Source: Adineta ricciae (taxonomy: Eukaryota; Rotifera; Eurotatoria; Adinetida; Adinetidae). From it: a DNA stretch of 64,000 nucleotides. The notes under the pieces were generated by a model, which was not told the origin of the DNA, did no database searches, and saw nothing but the letters and a program-made list of their open reading frames with translations. Below, one piece after another: positions 48,501-62,773 of this stretch; within the stretch, counting starts at the first letter, position 1; the number at the start of each line of letters is the position of its first letter. The stretch is from positions 1-64,000 of the forward strand of contig CAJNOJ010000151.1 of the NCBI GenBank assembly GCA_905250025.1, written 5' to 3'. The position numbers and the translations under genes are program-made.

Positions 48501-51500
48501 CGTTTAAATACGGATCCTCAAGTAGAACTTTAGCAGTATTACCAACGATTGTACCTTTTTATTAGAAGAAAGTGAGAAGATAAGAATTGACGAGTAAAAT
48601 TTGAATTACTTTGTTGATTATATGTTGCTAAAATTAATCGTTGTAGATAATCTCGTTCGTTTATCGTTAAAGAGTTGGAAAAGAAATATGAATAAGCTTT
48701 GGATAGACGATAGACTCGAGTTAACAGACGTTGTAATTGCACAGAGATCAAAATTTGATATAGTTGACTATTCAATTGTAATGGAGCATCAAACCATGTG
48801 CCATTCTGATGTTGAATATAGATATTTGGTAGACGATAGATACGACTAGAAGAAAATAGATATGAAAATCATGGAAAATATTCTTCATACTTCGTAGTAT
48901 CGACTGCTTCTTCAACACCGAAGATCGTCATGTTAATTGTGTAAATTCCAGCTTGTTGTAAGGCATTGTTTAGTTGTCGTTGAAGTCTAATGAAATCGTG
49001 CTTTTCACACACTAAAATAAGATTCTGTTTTTCACTTACATTTGTGGTATTGGACATGAAACATAAAAATCTTGGATACTGTTTTGAAATGGAAGTATTT
49101 GTGTCTGATTTGAGCACAATAGTTGACTATTTGCTTGTGCAATTGTGGAAAGTAATATTGGATTCAATGTTAAATTAGTAGTTGAAGTTTGATTGTAGGT
49201 CATTCCATTGATCGTGATCAGAAAATATGCAGTATTTGCAGGTTGTCTATCAATGTTAAAAAAAATAGAAATTGTTTTAGAATGAGATTTAACTCAACAT
49301 TACCCTGTTGATGTTACACCAGGTTGAACACCTTTTAACATAACAGTAACACTCGATTGTCCTAAAAAAATGTTTCGTTTTTCGTTTATTTAGAAAAACC
49401 AAGTTCCTACCAGTCGCTGCTGAAACTGCATTAGCAACGACGTTTGTCCATAGTGAAATTTCATTCAATGGAATACATAGTTTCAGTGGTAAAAGAATAT
49501 TTAACGATATAAATGGTGTACATTGTTGATAGATTCGATAACTGACAGTACTAAGTATATCAGTAATCGATGCTAACGGTTCAACATTTGAACCCAGAAC
49601 AATTGATGAGCCACTTGTAATGATGAATCGTATTCGAGTCATCAAATCACCGGATATTGTCGTATAATGTTCAACTTTCAATGGAACTGCCACGTAACTC
49701 TCTACCAGAAGGACAACAATAAGAAATATAGAAATTTTACAAGTAGACTTACGTGTCGAGAGAATTGTCATTCGATGTGATGTGTAGTACGAAGAAATTG
49801 TTTGCATTAATAATTGAACATTTCCATCGGTTATCGATGGAAAATAGCCACATATATCGATAACATATGGATCAACTGATGCTGTTGGATTACCGATTGC
49901 ACCACACATTGCTGCATATTGTGCTGCAGTTGGCTGTTGAATAACAACATTCGATGGAATTGTTGAAAAAATTGTATAGTTGAAATTAAAGATAATCACT
50001 TGAGTTCTAAAGAACAGAAACGAATGATGAAACGTAGAAGAGAAAAATCCATACTGATTAATGTATCCATATTGTTGAGATGCAAGGAGAAGAGCTCGAG
50101 TTTGATTATCAAGTGGAATGCGTGTTGCGGATATTTTACAAAGTGTCGAGTATGTTTGGGAGGATGAACCTGTCGTTAATCGTCGATTTGTTAATTGTGC
50201 AAATGTATAATATATTGATTGACCCACTACATGAAAAACGAAGAAATAAATGAAATTGTTCACTGTATCTAAACGTGTGTACTTGATGAAGTTATTCCGA
50301 ATTGTGTGAGAATTGATGAATCGATATCGATACGAGTATTATTATTTGCTAATAACCATTGCCATCGATTCAATGTTGGATTAAAAATTCCGCTTGTCCA
50401 AAAATCTAAATGGCAACTATGCATTCGTGAGTAGAACTAAAAAGAAAACATACCTCGAGCTAAACCACGAGCAAATAGTGCTGGAATTAGTTGTTGTTGA
50501 AGTTCATCATTTGATTGGAACCAAACGAGTTGAGAAGATTTATCACTACAATCTTGAATAGCATTCATTTGACTCACAAGTGATGCTTGTTGATTAATTT
50601 GATAACAGTATGGATAGAATGTTGTCGGACTGAGCAATGTAAACGGAGTATTACATGCTAGAAAACCAAGTAGTCTATCAGTAGATGAATAGAATTTATG
50701 ATCTACATACCGAGTATGACATTTAAACTGTTCCAAACTTGATCGACACATTGTGCAATAATTTCCCATGTTGAGCCTAAATATAGATTCGTGATGATCC
50801 GCTTATCAGAAGTCTATAAATGAAATACCTCCTGGTCGATCAATTGGAATAATAATTTGACCTGGATAGGTTGTGTTCACTGGTGTAGTTGGTGTTTGAC
50901 AAACACTTCCTGTGAATGTTACTGGACATAAACATGTACATTGGCATCCAGTGGCATTGAGAATACGTGTGCCATTGTTTTGACACGATGTTAATGTGCA
51001 TATATCAAATGGTGTTTCACATCGAGATCCTATTGATATTTTTTCGAATAAATAAACTTTGGTGTTAGATAAGAGAAAAAGAGTTTACTTACCGGTGAAT
51101 CCACATGGACATTGACAACGTAACAACGTACTATTTTGAACCATACATGTGCCCCCGTTAAAACAACTATCACTCATGCAAACTGGAATATTGCAATTCG
51201 TACCTACAAAATATTTCCCTTTTAAGGAGATTCTTTTTTTATAAATTAGTTCATTACCAGTAAATGCAACTGGACATGTACACCTATACAATCCACTGCC
51301 TAAGTTGAGACAAGTGCCACCATTTTGACCTAGATGTATTTTCTTCGATACATAAGACTAAATTCATTCGATTGACTTACATGGACCCGACGTACAAACG
51401 TCGTAGGGTATTTCGCACGATACGCCTAATTAAACGAACAATGCATGATTGATCGAATCAAGGAACTATTATTTACCTGTATAACCAAGTTCACAGACAC

Positions 51501-54500
51501 ACTGATATGTCGTTGAATTTAGATTACGACATGTTCCTCGGATGCATGGACTGGAACCACATGGTGAAATGATTTCGCAACTAAAAATGAAATAGTTCTT
51601 GAAGATATCTAGAGTATCACGTCAAACATACTAAACGCCGTATCTTCCGGGTGCACATTGACAAATTTGTTGACCTGTGATTGCATTCATAATGCAAGTG
51701 GAGTTTCCTTGACAAGGATTCGTGGGACAAATAAGTATTTGTTGCGAACATGTTAAACCAGTGTACATTGGTGGACATATGCAAGTATAATTGACTAAAG
51801 ATAATGTTAAACAAGTGGCATTATTCAAACATGGATTTGAAGCACAAGGTAATGTTGGGATGTCGCAATTCGTTCCAGTTAATAGTGATGGACATATGCA
51901 TTGATAGCCACCATTAGCAAGACTTACACAAGTACCAGTTCGACAAGGATTGGACGAACATCCAAGTGATATGCTTTCACAACGAGAACCTAAATAGTTA
52001 ATAATAAATTGAAAATATTTGTATAAATTGCTTCATTCATACCAGTGTATAATGTTGGACAGATGCATTGCCAAAATGGATAGCTTCCAATAGATACACA
52101 AGTACCATTATTGATACAAGGAAAGGATCGGCACGGATCATATGTTTCACAATTGTTTCCGTAGAAACCCGAATTGCAAAAACACAGATATGATCCATAT
52201 GAGTTTATACATCGTCCACCGTTAGCACAAATGCCTGGTATCGTTGTACATTCATTAATATCCGCACATCTAAATACAAAATTATCCTGATACTATAGTT
52301 CAATATATTCTTCAAATACATACACTCCCATGATGTATTGAAATCCAGCTGGACACGTACATGTATAGGAATAATTTCCACTCGCAATACAAGTACCAAT
52401 TAGACATGGATTATTTTGACAGACATTTATTTGACATAGAGCACCTGTATATGGATACGGACATTGACATTGGCATGTGATTGGTGATGTTACTAATGAT
52501 GTACCAATAGCACATGGATAGCAAGAACACGGATTGAGTTGTGTTTCACAATAGCTGCCATTGTATCCTGCAGGACAAGCACATGTGTATGTTGTTGGAC
52601 CTGTTCGCACACAAGATCCACCATTCCGACATGGACACGATTGACAAGGATCATAGACTGTAGCGCACGTTGTACCATTGTAACCAGCGGCACAAACACA
52701 CGTATAGTTGAAATAGATCGGTGATGATATGCATTGTGATAATGGTCCACGACATGGATAACTCACACAAGGATCGCACGCTAGCTGACAATTAACGCCA
52801 TAGAATGGCCATGGGCATTGGCAGATATAATAGTTTGACGTTGGTTCGAGACATGTTCCTCCGTTCAGACAGGGTTTACTTAAACATACACTAACGCCAG
52901 TTTCGCAGTTAGTGCCATTAAATCCAGTTGGACATACACATATATATGATGAATTACCTTGTGCGACACATGTGCCAAGATTTTTACATGGTTGAGATGA
53001 ACATACATTATTGATCAAAGTACAATTCGGACCAGTGGCACCAGTAAGACATATACAACGGTACCCAGTAGTACCATCTAATATACACTGACCATAAATG
53101 CAAGGCGACGGGGAGCATGGATTAATTGGCGTGTCACAACGTATGCCAGTATAGCCTTGATAACAATCACATGTATAACTATTGGTTGTATCATTTGTTC
53201 GACACTGTCCGTATAGACAAGGGCATGATCCGCAAGCACCATTAGATATACGTGTATCACAACGAAGCCCACTGTAGCCGTTCGGACATGTACAATTAGC
53301 TAAGCCAGCACCAAGATAGTTACATGTACCACGAACACAATATGAACTATTTCCTATCGTTGTCGAACACAGATTGATAGGTGTTTGACAAAGATATCCT
53401 GTGTAACCGCTGGAACATTGACATGTACAATTCGTTGGACTCGATACAATAGGTACACCGTTGCCACAAGTTAATGATGAGCAATTACTAATCAGTGTTT
53501 GACAAATAATGCCTGTGTAGATTGATAGACAGTTGCAAGTAAATGATGTTGTTTGTGAAATACAAGTTCCTTGATTCAAACATGGATTCGACGAACACCA
53601 GTTGGTATTTGATTCACAACGAAGACCACCGTAGCCAAGCGGACATGAACATTGATAACTAAGACCATTCAGTATTGCTGCACACGTGCCATTATTTAAA
53701 CATGGACTTGATAAACACGGTTGAATAATAGTCGAACAATTGACACCTGTGTAACCTTGTTGACAAACACATTGATAACCATTTAAGGCTTCAATACAAA
53801 CACCATTGTTTTGACAAGGTGTTTGTGAGCAGAATTGATCTCTCAATTGACAAAATACGCCCCGATAAGACGATAGACACGAACAATTTAATAAGCCAGG
53901 ACCAATATCATTGCATGTTCCACCATTTAAACAAGGAGATGATTGACATGCTTGCACACGTACGGCACATGTTGTTCCTTGAAATCCGTAAGGACATTGA
54001 CATGCGTATGAACTAATTTGATTGATACATGTAGCGTTATTCAAACAAGGACTTGATGTACATGGATTGATAGGTGAATCGCAACGTTGACCAGTATAAC
54101 CGGGAAAACAATAACATTGATAGGAATTGCTTGATGAGATACATGTGCCATTCACACACGGCGAAGTCGAACAGAAGCTGATGGTATTTTGACATGCAGT
54201 ACCTGTGTAGCCGGATGAGCATACACAGATACCTGTTGATGAACTTGTTCGAGTACATGTGCCGTTATTGAAACAAGTGACGGACAAGCACGGATCGAGC
54301 ATTGACTCACAGTTGGTACCGGAATATCCTTCGAATAAATGGATATAAAACGAAAACAAGCTTGTACATGCACCTACCAGTGGGACAAAGACATTGATAG
54401 CGATTTAATGTCGGCTGTAGACAAATACCAGCATTCTGACATGGTGCTGATGCACATTCATTAATATCAATTTCACAACGATTGCCTGTGAGACCGGCTA

Positions 54501-57500
54501 TACATGTGCATCGATAACCAGTACTCGTAATAGCACACGTGCCATTATTAAGACACGGACCTGAACTGCACTGATAACCGCCATCTTGACATTGAATTCC
54601 TGTATATCCATTGGGACAAGTACAAGTAAATGCATTGATCATATCCATACATGTACCATTGTTTAAGCAAGGCGAACTTGCACATTCATTGATATCTGTT
54701 TGACAATTGAAGCCTGTGTAGCCAGGAGTGCAAAAACAATAATAATAGCCCGGAGCAACTTGTCGACATGTACCAAATCGACATGGATTTGATGCACAAG
54801 CATTGATAGTCAATTCACAGCGAGGACCTGTATAACCATATGGACAGGAACATTGAAAACCAGCACTGGTCACAATAGTGCATGTACCATTGTTTCTAAT
54901 CGAAAGCAAGGAAAAATCAGGCCTAGCTCGATTCTATCCGAACGAAACTTACAAGCAAGGACTACTTGAACAAGGCTGAGCAATATTTTGTTCGCAATTC
55001 GTTCCTTGAAAGCCACTTGTACATATACATTGGTAAGCATTGGTTAACGACAAACATGAACCGTTATTTTGACATGGTAAGCTTAGACAAAAGTTGACAT
55101 CATTCTATCAAAAAAGAAATATGCTTTTCATTGAAACCAAAACAATTCAACTTACATCACACAATACTCCTTCACTTCCTGAATAACAAGTACAAATAAA
55201 TCCATTGACTCGATCAACACATCGTCCACGTCTACACGGTTGTGTCACACAATCATCGATATCAATTTCACACATGGAACCTGTATAACCTGGTAAACAT
55301 CCACATGTATAACCTTGAGGTTTAACGTCATAATTAACTAAACAAGTGGCATTATTGGCACATGCTGTTGAACTTGAACATGGATTGATTTGTTCAGAGC
55401 AAGTCACTCCTGAAAACCATGGCGGACATAAACAAATATAACGCTCCAGTCCATCAATACAAGTAGCATTCGAATGACAAGGATTGGAAGCACATTTATT
55501 AATTTGAATTTCGCAATGAACACCTGTATAAGACGATGATGAACATATGCAATCATAACCATTCAATCGATTTTGACAAAAACCATTGATACATGGCGAA
55601 CTCGAGCAATAGTCCATCAATAAATGACAATTCGATCCGGTATAACCAGGTATACACTGGCATTTATAATTCCAAATTCCATCAATACATGTTCCATTAT
55701 TTAGACACGGATTCGATGAACATTCATTGGATTTATTTTCACATCGTAAACCAATGTAATCGTCAAGACAAGCGCAACGATAGCCATTAACAAGTGATAT
55801 GCATAAACCATTGTTTGAACATGGATTACTTAGACAATAATTGATCGCTGTTGAACATGTTGTTCCCTGTCAAATTCATTGCAAGATCAGAAAGTTTCTA
55901 GAAAATATCGTGTTCACTCTTACGTTGTAACCCTGTGGACAATCGCATTTGTATCCATTGATTAGAGTTCGACATAAACCACCGTTGAAGCAAGGATTTG
56001 ATTGACAATAATCAATTTGAGTTTCACAATAGTAACCAGTAAAACCTAGAGAATTATTATTGTCTCTTTTTGTCCAGAAAGGAATGATAAAGATATTGAA
56101 TTGAATCTTACCCGGAGCGCAAACGCAGGAGAAATTATTGAAATGATCGATACATCGTCCAGAGTTGAGACATGGATTGACTGGTTCACATTCATTACGT
56201 TCCGTTTCGCATTGAGTACCTAGACGAGATAGAGTGAGACAAGAATATAATAAAATTTCACAATAAGCAACAAAGGAAGAAGTTATCTTTACCCATCAAA
56301 CCACTTGGACACTGGCAAACATATTGATTAACTAGTGATTTACATGTTCCATTATTTCGACATGGTTGTGATTGACATTGATTGATGATTGTTTCACAGA
56401 ATTGACCAGTAATACCAGTCAAGCAGGAACACTGAAAACCAAGATTAGTATTCGAACAGAAACCTCCGTTTTGACACTAAAGAAAAACAATTGAGTATGT
56501 TTTCAACGTAAATATTCAACCTTCTACCGGTTGTGATTGACAATAGTCAACAATCAATTCACAATTAACTCCTTGATATCCTTGTGCACATAGACACGTT
56601 AATGTTGTTCCATTTCGTATACATTTACCACCATTTAAACACTCGAAGCCTGTACATTGATCCATTACACGTCCACAGTTATTTCCACTGTAAACAGCTG
56701 GACATACACACTGATATCCATTGACTAAGTCCACACATGTTCCACCATTGATGCACTAAATGTAGATTCGATTCTCTTAGTTATTCGGCTTACAAAGAAT
56801 AACTTACTGGTTGCGACGCACATTCATTGATATTAACTTCGCAATAACGACCTGTATAACCTGATTTACACAAGCATGTAAATAATCCAGCTGTTGTTTG
56901 CACACACTGTTGAGCGCCGGTAGTTGAACATGGATTCGTGGAGCATAAGTCCATCATTTGCATACACTGAGTACCTGTATAACCTGTGCCACAGCAACAT
57001 GTATAATTCGATCCTAAACTGATACAAGTGCTATTCGGACCACATGGTGACGGCGAGCATTGATTCATTGGGGTGTCGCATCTTAGCCCTGTATAACCAT
57101 TCATACATACACACAAATAAGTTGAACCTGTGGCAACACTCGTAGTACAAGTTCCATAAACACAGGGATAACTTGAACATGGACTGAGAGTTTGTTCACA
57201 ACGTAAACCCGTATACAATGATGGACAAATACAAAGATAACCTACGCCACTTGTTGTGTATGAATCGCGACACGTGCCACCGTTTAAACAGGGTAAACTA
57301 AGGCATTGACTAATGACGGATTCACATCGCATACCAGTATAACCTGATGGACAGATACAGATGAAACTATTGATTTGATCCACACATGTTCCATTATTCA
57401 GACAGGGGGCCGACTGACAATCATCGATGTTGATCTATGAAAATATTTAAAGATTTCGTACTTTTTCTTTTCTGTTATGTTCTACGAATTCGTATTTACC

Positions 57501-60500
57501 TCACAGAATATACCGGTAAAGCCAACTTGACAACGGCATACCAGACTTCCACCATAGTTATAAACACAAACACCATTATTTCGACATGGATTACTCGAAC
57601 ACAAATCAATCTGTGTATAACAATTAGCGCCAGTTAACCACGTTGGACAAATACATCTGTATGAACCAATGGTATTTATACACGTTGCATTTGGGCCGCA
57701 AATAGAAGCGGTAAGACATTCATTTATATCTATGTCACAGTATGTTCCCGTCCAACCGGGAGGACATATACATCCCAAAGAGACCACGTTATTCACGCAT
57801 GTACCTTTTCGAAAAACAAACTATGTATAACTAATATGACACTTTCAAATTGATATTTACCATTATTTTGGCAGGGCACGCTTGAACATCCGTTCAAGGA
57901 CACTTCACAATTTGTACCCGTATAACCAGTTAAACAGATACAACGATACTGGTTAATACCGTCAATGCATACACCCGCATTTAAACATGGATTTGATGCA
58001 CACTCATTGATACCGTCTTTACATTGCAAACCAGTCCAACCCGGTTCACATGCACATGTCCACATATTCACTGATGCCACACATGTACCAAATGAGCATG
58101 GTCCACTATCACACGGACTTAGGACAGTTTCACAACGTGATCCTTGATGAAACAAAGGAAGTATTTTCGAAGAACCGGCAACATTATGGAAATTTACCTG
58201 TATGGCCTGGTTGGCATGTACAACTGTAAGCGTAACTCGTACCATTGTATACTAATTGACATGATACTGAACCAGATGCGACACATGGACTGCTTAAACA
58301 CGGGTCAATAGGAATACTACAGTCACTTCCTTGATATCTTCCATCACATTGGCAAACGTAACCATTTACTGTGTTTATACACGTGCCACCATTTCGGCAT
58401 GGCGTTGTCACGGACAGGCAAGAAGTGGCGGTTTGTGCACAAGTGGAACCTTCGAATAGAAATCTAGTCTATCATTCATTCTCCCTATCTTCTATGTTCA
58501 AACCTGAAAAGCCAGTTCGACAACTGCACGTATACGTTAAATTGTTATTATTGACACAACTCAATGTATTATTTGCGACGCATGGTTGGGAAAGACACGG
58601 ATTAAGTGCAATTGCACACGTGAGACCCGTATAAGTAGATGGACAGATGCATGAAAAACCAGTTGATGTGCTGATACAGACTCCATTGTTTGCACACGGT
58701 TGTGATCGACAGTAATCATTTTGAGTGTCGCATAGCTGGCCCGTAAAACCTACACAATGAATGAATAGAAAGGATGCATATTCTTTCTTTTTGTTTCAAA
58801 ATCAGACCTGTTGGACATACACAGTAGAATGAGTTGTTTGCTAATGCATAACATTGACCTCCATTTCGACATGGTGAATAATTACACGGATTTAGTGTGG
58901 TTTCACAGTAGACACCTGTGTAAGAATTGGAACATTGACATTGGAATCCTGTGGTTAACGCTACGCAAAAACCATTATTTCGACAAGGATTGCTTGAACA
59001 TGCACTGATTGATGTTTCACACAAACGACCTGAATAATAGAGAGAGTTCTGACGTTATTAGTTCTATCATTGCTATGGATATTTTCACTTACCAGTATAC
59101 GCTGATGGACAACAACATGACCCGTTGAAACATGAACCACCGTTACGACATCCCAATACATCAGGACATTCCGGATCAATATAAGATGAAAGATTTTTCG
59201 ACAGACAGCTATTTTCTGGATACCAATTCGACAAACATGTCGGAACGCCATTCGAATTACATGTGAAATGACCAGCGCTACAAGAATTAGGTGCATAACA
59301 TTGAACAGTACAGTTTGGCCCATATAACCCAGTAGGACATTGTTGACTTTGTTGACAATATAATCCTGAATATCTAAATTCCCACATATAAAAACGTTAT
59401 TTTCTATTCACAAGAATCGATTATCATTTGTGACATACCCAGTTGCACAGGTGCATACATAATAAGATGTACGCAAAACTGGATCATACGCAGCAGTACA
59501 TACGCCACCATTAAAACAGTTTATGTTGGGTGTACATGTTGATAAATATTGACAATTAAAACCAGTAAAACCTATCGAAAGACACAACGTTTTCCCATTC
59601 AAACAGGTAAAACAATTGAACTATACCATTCGCACAACAGCATGTTGCTTGATTCGTACTGTTAAACACTCGACAAAAACCACCATTATTACACGTTAAT
59701 GCTTAAAACAAAAAGAATAGAAAATATTTCAAATTTATTCTTCCTCTCATGTAAAAAATATTTACCAGCTGATGTACAACCCGACTGAACATACGATGAA
59801 TCTCGTACTGCACACTCTGTTCCAATCCAGCCCGGTGAACAAACTTTCATCCCTGTACTTGCATTACATGAATAAGAACTGGTACAATCATCATTTGGAA
59901 TACATCTAATTGAACATGAAGGGCCATAGTATGTCGCTTGACAATAACTTTTCATTCCAATAGCCAAGCTAAATATCGAAATAGGATTTATTTTCGGTAC
60001 AGAGACAAAAGAAAGATAACTACTGAAATAAATTTACCTATTCAATTGTGTTCCATTCTGTGCAACATCGTAGAGAACTGTAGTAAGAAATGTACCTGAA
60101 GTTGACGATGGAGATGACGCATCTGTTCGGAATGTGGTATAGAAACGACTTAATAATGTATTTTGATTGATTAATGAAAGATTTCCAATGCGTATATAAT
60201 CATAAAAGACAAAGAATTTGATAACCATAGTATTCTAATCGACAAATAAATGTATTTTTCCTTATCAAAGTTCGATTGCTCCTTACATCAGGTATAGATA
60301 TTAAAGGAAATTGAAATGGTAGAAATGGTGCCACATCAGTGAGCGAATGAAAATTTACAAGACCGGTATTATTTATCATAGTTCGAAATGATCGTGATCC
60401 TAATGGACAATACGTCCAATTAGTTTGTAAACCGCTAAAATAATAATAAAATCATATTTTTCATTGCTGAATAGCATCCATTAACAAGGAAAACTTGTTT

Positions 60501-61170
60501 TTTTTAGTGCAGAAAAACAACGTACAGATGAAATATTATTTTCTCATTATGTCTTGCGAAATGACTTTTAATTTTCAATGATTTAACAAACTCATCTATG
60601 ATTACGTCAGTTCTACTCGAAGACCTTTGAGCCAAAAGAATTCATAATCAATAACCTATTGTATATCAAATTCTTGTCTCGATTCTCAAAGCACATTTTC
60701 CACAATAAGTATATCCGAATTCAACGTACCTGTAGACAAAATCTAAACAAATAATCATATATAGATTACATGTAGATGTGGAACAAGTTCCCATGTAAAT
60801 TGTTCCATCACAACATTGTCCCGCGACAGTTATACGAGATAAAATATTCAATTGTGTTAAATCAATTTGTAGTGAAGAAGGTGCGTCTTGACAATTGATC
60901 TGTGTATAGAAAAGAAGGAGAAAAAAAAACATTTTGTTCTTTTCATTGAATCTGTGCACATTTAGTTCTCATCAAAGAATTATTGATGCGTGTACAGTGA
61001 ACAACTATCACTTAAATTTCAAGTGTTCTGTCTCTTGCTTTGAGTCACGATTGAATCGAAAAGAAAAATGTTTTACAAAGATTTTCACTTACATGATGAT
61101 GATTTTGGAATAATAATAATAAAAAAAAGACGAATAAAATGTTCGAAGGAGAACAATATGTGTTGAACAT
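45249..61170 (-). CDS. Giant Notch-ligand-like cell-surface protein (MNNL, DSL, ~60 EGF, lectin-like domain, TM)
   Basis: Exons checked in phase: 61093-61170 (signal peptide), 60730-60899, 60287-60434, 60038-60234, 59766-59968, 59627-59701, 59439-59571, 59093-59373, 58808-59029. Many EGF exons follow, mostly phase 1 (G/GT), then TM exon 45945-46036 and a last exon at 45611-45857 or 45249-45579. After the signal comes an MNNL-type domain (GQCCDG...CNLYMIICLDF). Next is a DSL domain with Jagged-like Cys spacing 8-3-11-8-8 (CQATYYGPSC...CSPGWIGTEC), EGF-like units and a second DSL-like unit (CPTGLYGPNCTVQC). Roughly 60 EGF repeats follow (51-59 kb), several of the DINEC calcium-binding type. Then come a C-type-lectin-like domain, beta-rich modules, and the TM helix (WWIILILVVSILTVWLIICL) followed by CRRR. 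By domain order it is Delta/Serrate-like, but far longer than Jagged (16 EGFs). Notch binding is inferred. Confidence 0.85.
45611..45857 (-). other. Alternative last exon A of the DSL/EGF gene
   Basis: Acceptor tttag at 45858-45859 and the same phase as exon B. It encodes an ~81-aa tail beginning REISYRPNRRRTMRR and ending SNPYEL with its own stop. No phase-compatible donor lies within it, so it cannot be joined to exon B. Confidence 0.6.
46037..50130 (-). other. Juxtamembrane beta-rich modules of the giant surface protein
   Basis: About a dozen short exons encode Ser/Thr/Asn-rich, low-Cys sequence. Alternating strands (VIIFNFNYTIF, FSYTASFIDLRG, VTRVYYMVVPS) are followed by a helix-like L..AL...GI or A.RTSW segment. 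The pattern recurs, suggesting several copies of one fold, SEA-like at best. I could not assign a family or exact boundaries. Confidence 0.4.
50130..50660 (-). other. C-type-lectin-like domain of the giant surface protein
   Basis: Follows the last EGF. Shows PYCYQI, a helix with SSQLVWFQSNDELQQQL, the WTSG core, W.W (NRWQWLL) and a closing STLCKI. Calcium-sugar motifs (EPN/QPD, WND) are not evident, so sugar binding is uncertain. Confidence 0.65.
59800..59950 (-). other. DSL domain of the giant surface protein
   Basis: Six cysteines with spacing C-x8-C-x3-C-x11-C-x8-C-x8-C, and the GPSC and GWIGTEC features of Delta/Serrate/LAG-2 domains. An additional Cys sits inside the x11 loop (IPNDDC). 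Confidence 0.8.
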
Positions 61171-62773
61171 TGTTAATCTGAAAGAAGAAATGAATAGATT
61201 TAATTGAAAATCATTTAAGGGATGAGACGGCAAGAATGAAATCTGTTTGTCATCTCGTGCTGAAATTCATTCGAACAGTATTATAATCAACGACGGAATA
61301 ACACCCACTCATTTCTTTCGTTATCCGATGCGATTGTATTTATGAGCTAGTAGGTAATGGCAAAAGTATATATTCATTCAATGAATAAACGATAAAAAAA
61401 AGCGAAAGAAAGAGATGTCATCATGTGTATCAGATCATTAGTATGGCAATAAGTTGGTTTTTGATTGTATATAAATGGTTTTCTCTTTCACCTACCTACA
61501 AGATTTCTCTTTCTCCTCCTTTTCTTTCAATAAAAACGACAACTTTGTTTGTGCTCTCTCTCTACTCTATTGAACTTTTATTCCTTCTCTCTCTCTCTCT
61601 TTCTTTAACTTCTGGAATCACATATATATGCATTATTTTGTTCTGTTCTGTGACTTCTCTTGTACGATGACATCTCGTCCTCACACCTACCTTCTCTCTA
61701 CATATACATTTAGAACAATTCGAAGGTGTCGATATCATTTATCACACATTCCAATTAGCTCTCATGTTTAGCTAATTATGTACAATCGTTCATTGTTCTT
61801 GATCATGAGTGATACTCTCAGCCGTCAACAAAAATCACTGTGGAGAAATTCAAAAACAAAATTAACTTCGAATTAGTCATCCATTCACCAGAAGGCATGA
61901 CATAAATGGACTAATCGAGGAATAAGTAGATGATCGATGTACATTAGTAGATGCTCTTTGTTTATCGATGTAGGTGTTAATAAACGTATAATTATTTATA
62001 TAGTACATGACTTTTTTTTTTGTTAATATTTCATTTGAAACGATTGGTATTCAAATATATGACTGTAAAGTAGTACTTCGAAGGTGTTCGAAGAAAATAC
62101 GATTATTCGTTGACAATAACATGTTGTCATGTTGCTTCTCTTTTGCAGAAGATCATTGAAAAGACAATGCAAGGTGTTTTAAATAATGTTCATACGAACG
62201 CATCATCTTGTAGTACAATTCTTTTCGATTGGTCAGTTTTATGTACTGTTTAGCAAGAGCATTTGTCGATAGGGTACTGCAGATCATCGTCACACATCCA
62301 TATAAATGCTACGCTATTTATAGTGGCCTGTCGTACTTATGAATGAAAAGAAGAAGTGTCTGAGTTAGGTAGCAATTGTATTTCCTATTACTTAACTTGA
62401 ACATGAAAAATTTTCTTTCAATTGCTTATCGGAAGTACTATGTAAAGCTCTCGGTTAGTAGCTTCTCACTTTAGTATATCATTCTTTGAGAAAGACAGAT
62501 GTTCTTCATATCGATCTACTTGAAAAAAAAAAGATTCTAACGCCCTCTCTCTTCGACTGTGTTATACAATTTCCTCTTGTATGGTCTATTACCTGAACCA
62601 ATATATAAATTCTGTATTGATTTTCGCGAAAAAATTCAGAACAATCTGATTAGAGATTAGTTTTACTCAACGCACTCCCCGTTATCATTTAGATAGTAAC
62701 TGTTGCTGTCTCTTCATTTCCATTGATGTTTAACATGTCGATCGTAAGATAAGACAATCTAGTTGACTTGACA
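61171..62773. other. Divergent intergenic region
   Basis: This 1.6-kb stretch separates the starts of the DSL/EGF gene (-) and the glycosidase gene (+), so it should hold both promoters. It is T-rich with CTCT tracts near 61560-61610. No RNA gene or ORF is supported. Confidence 0.55.

Noticed and set aside
51000-59000. Regularly repeated DNA that could suggest a CRISPR-like or satellite array
   Set aside because: The periodicity comes from EGF-repeat codons (Cys/Gly pattern); units vary in sequence and length and encode one continuous protein.
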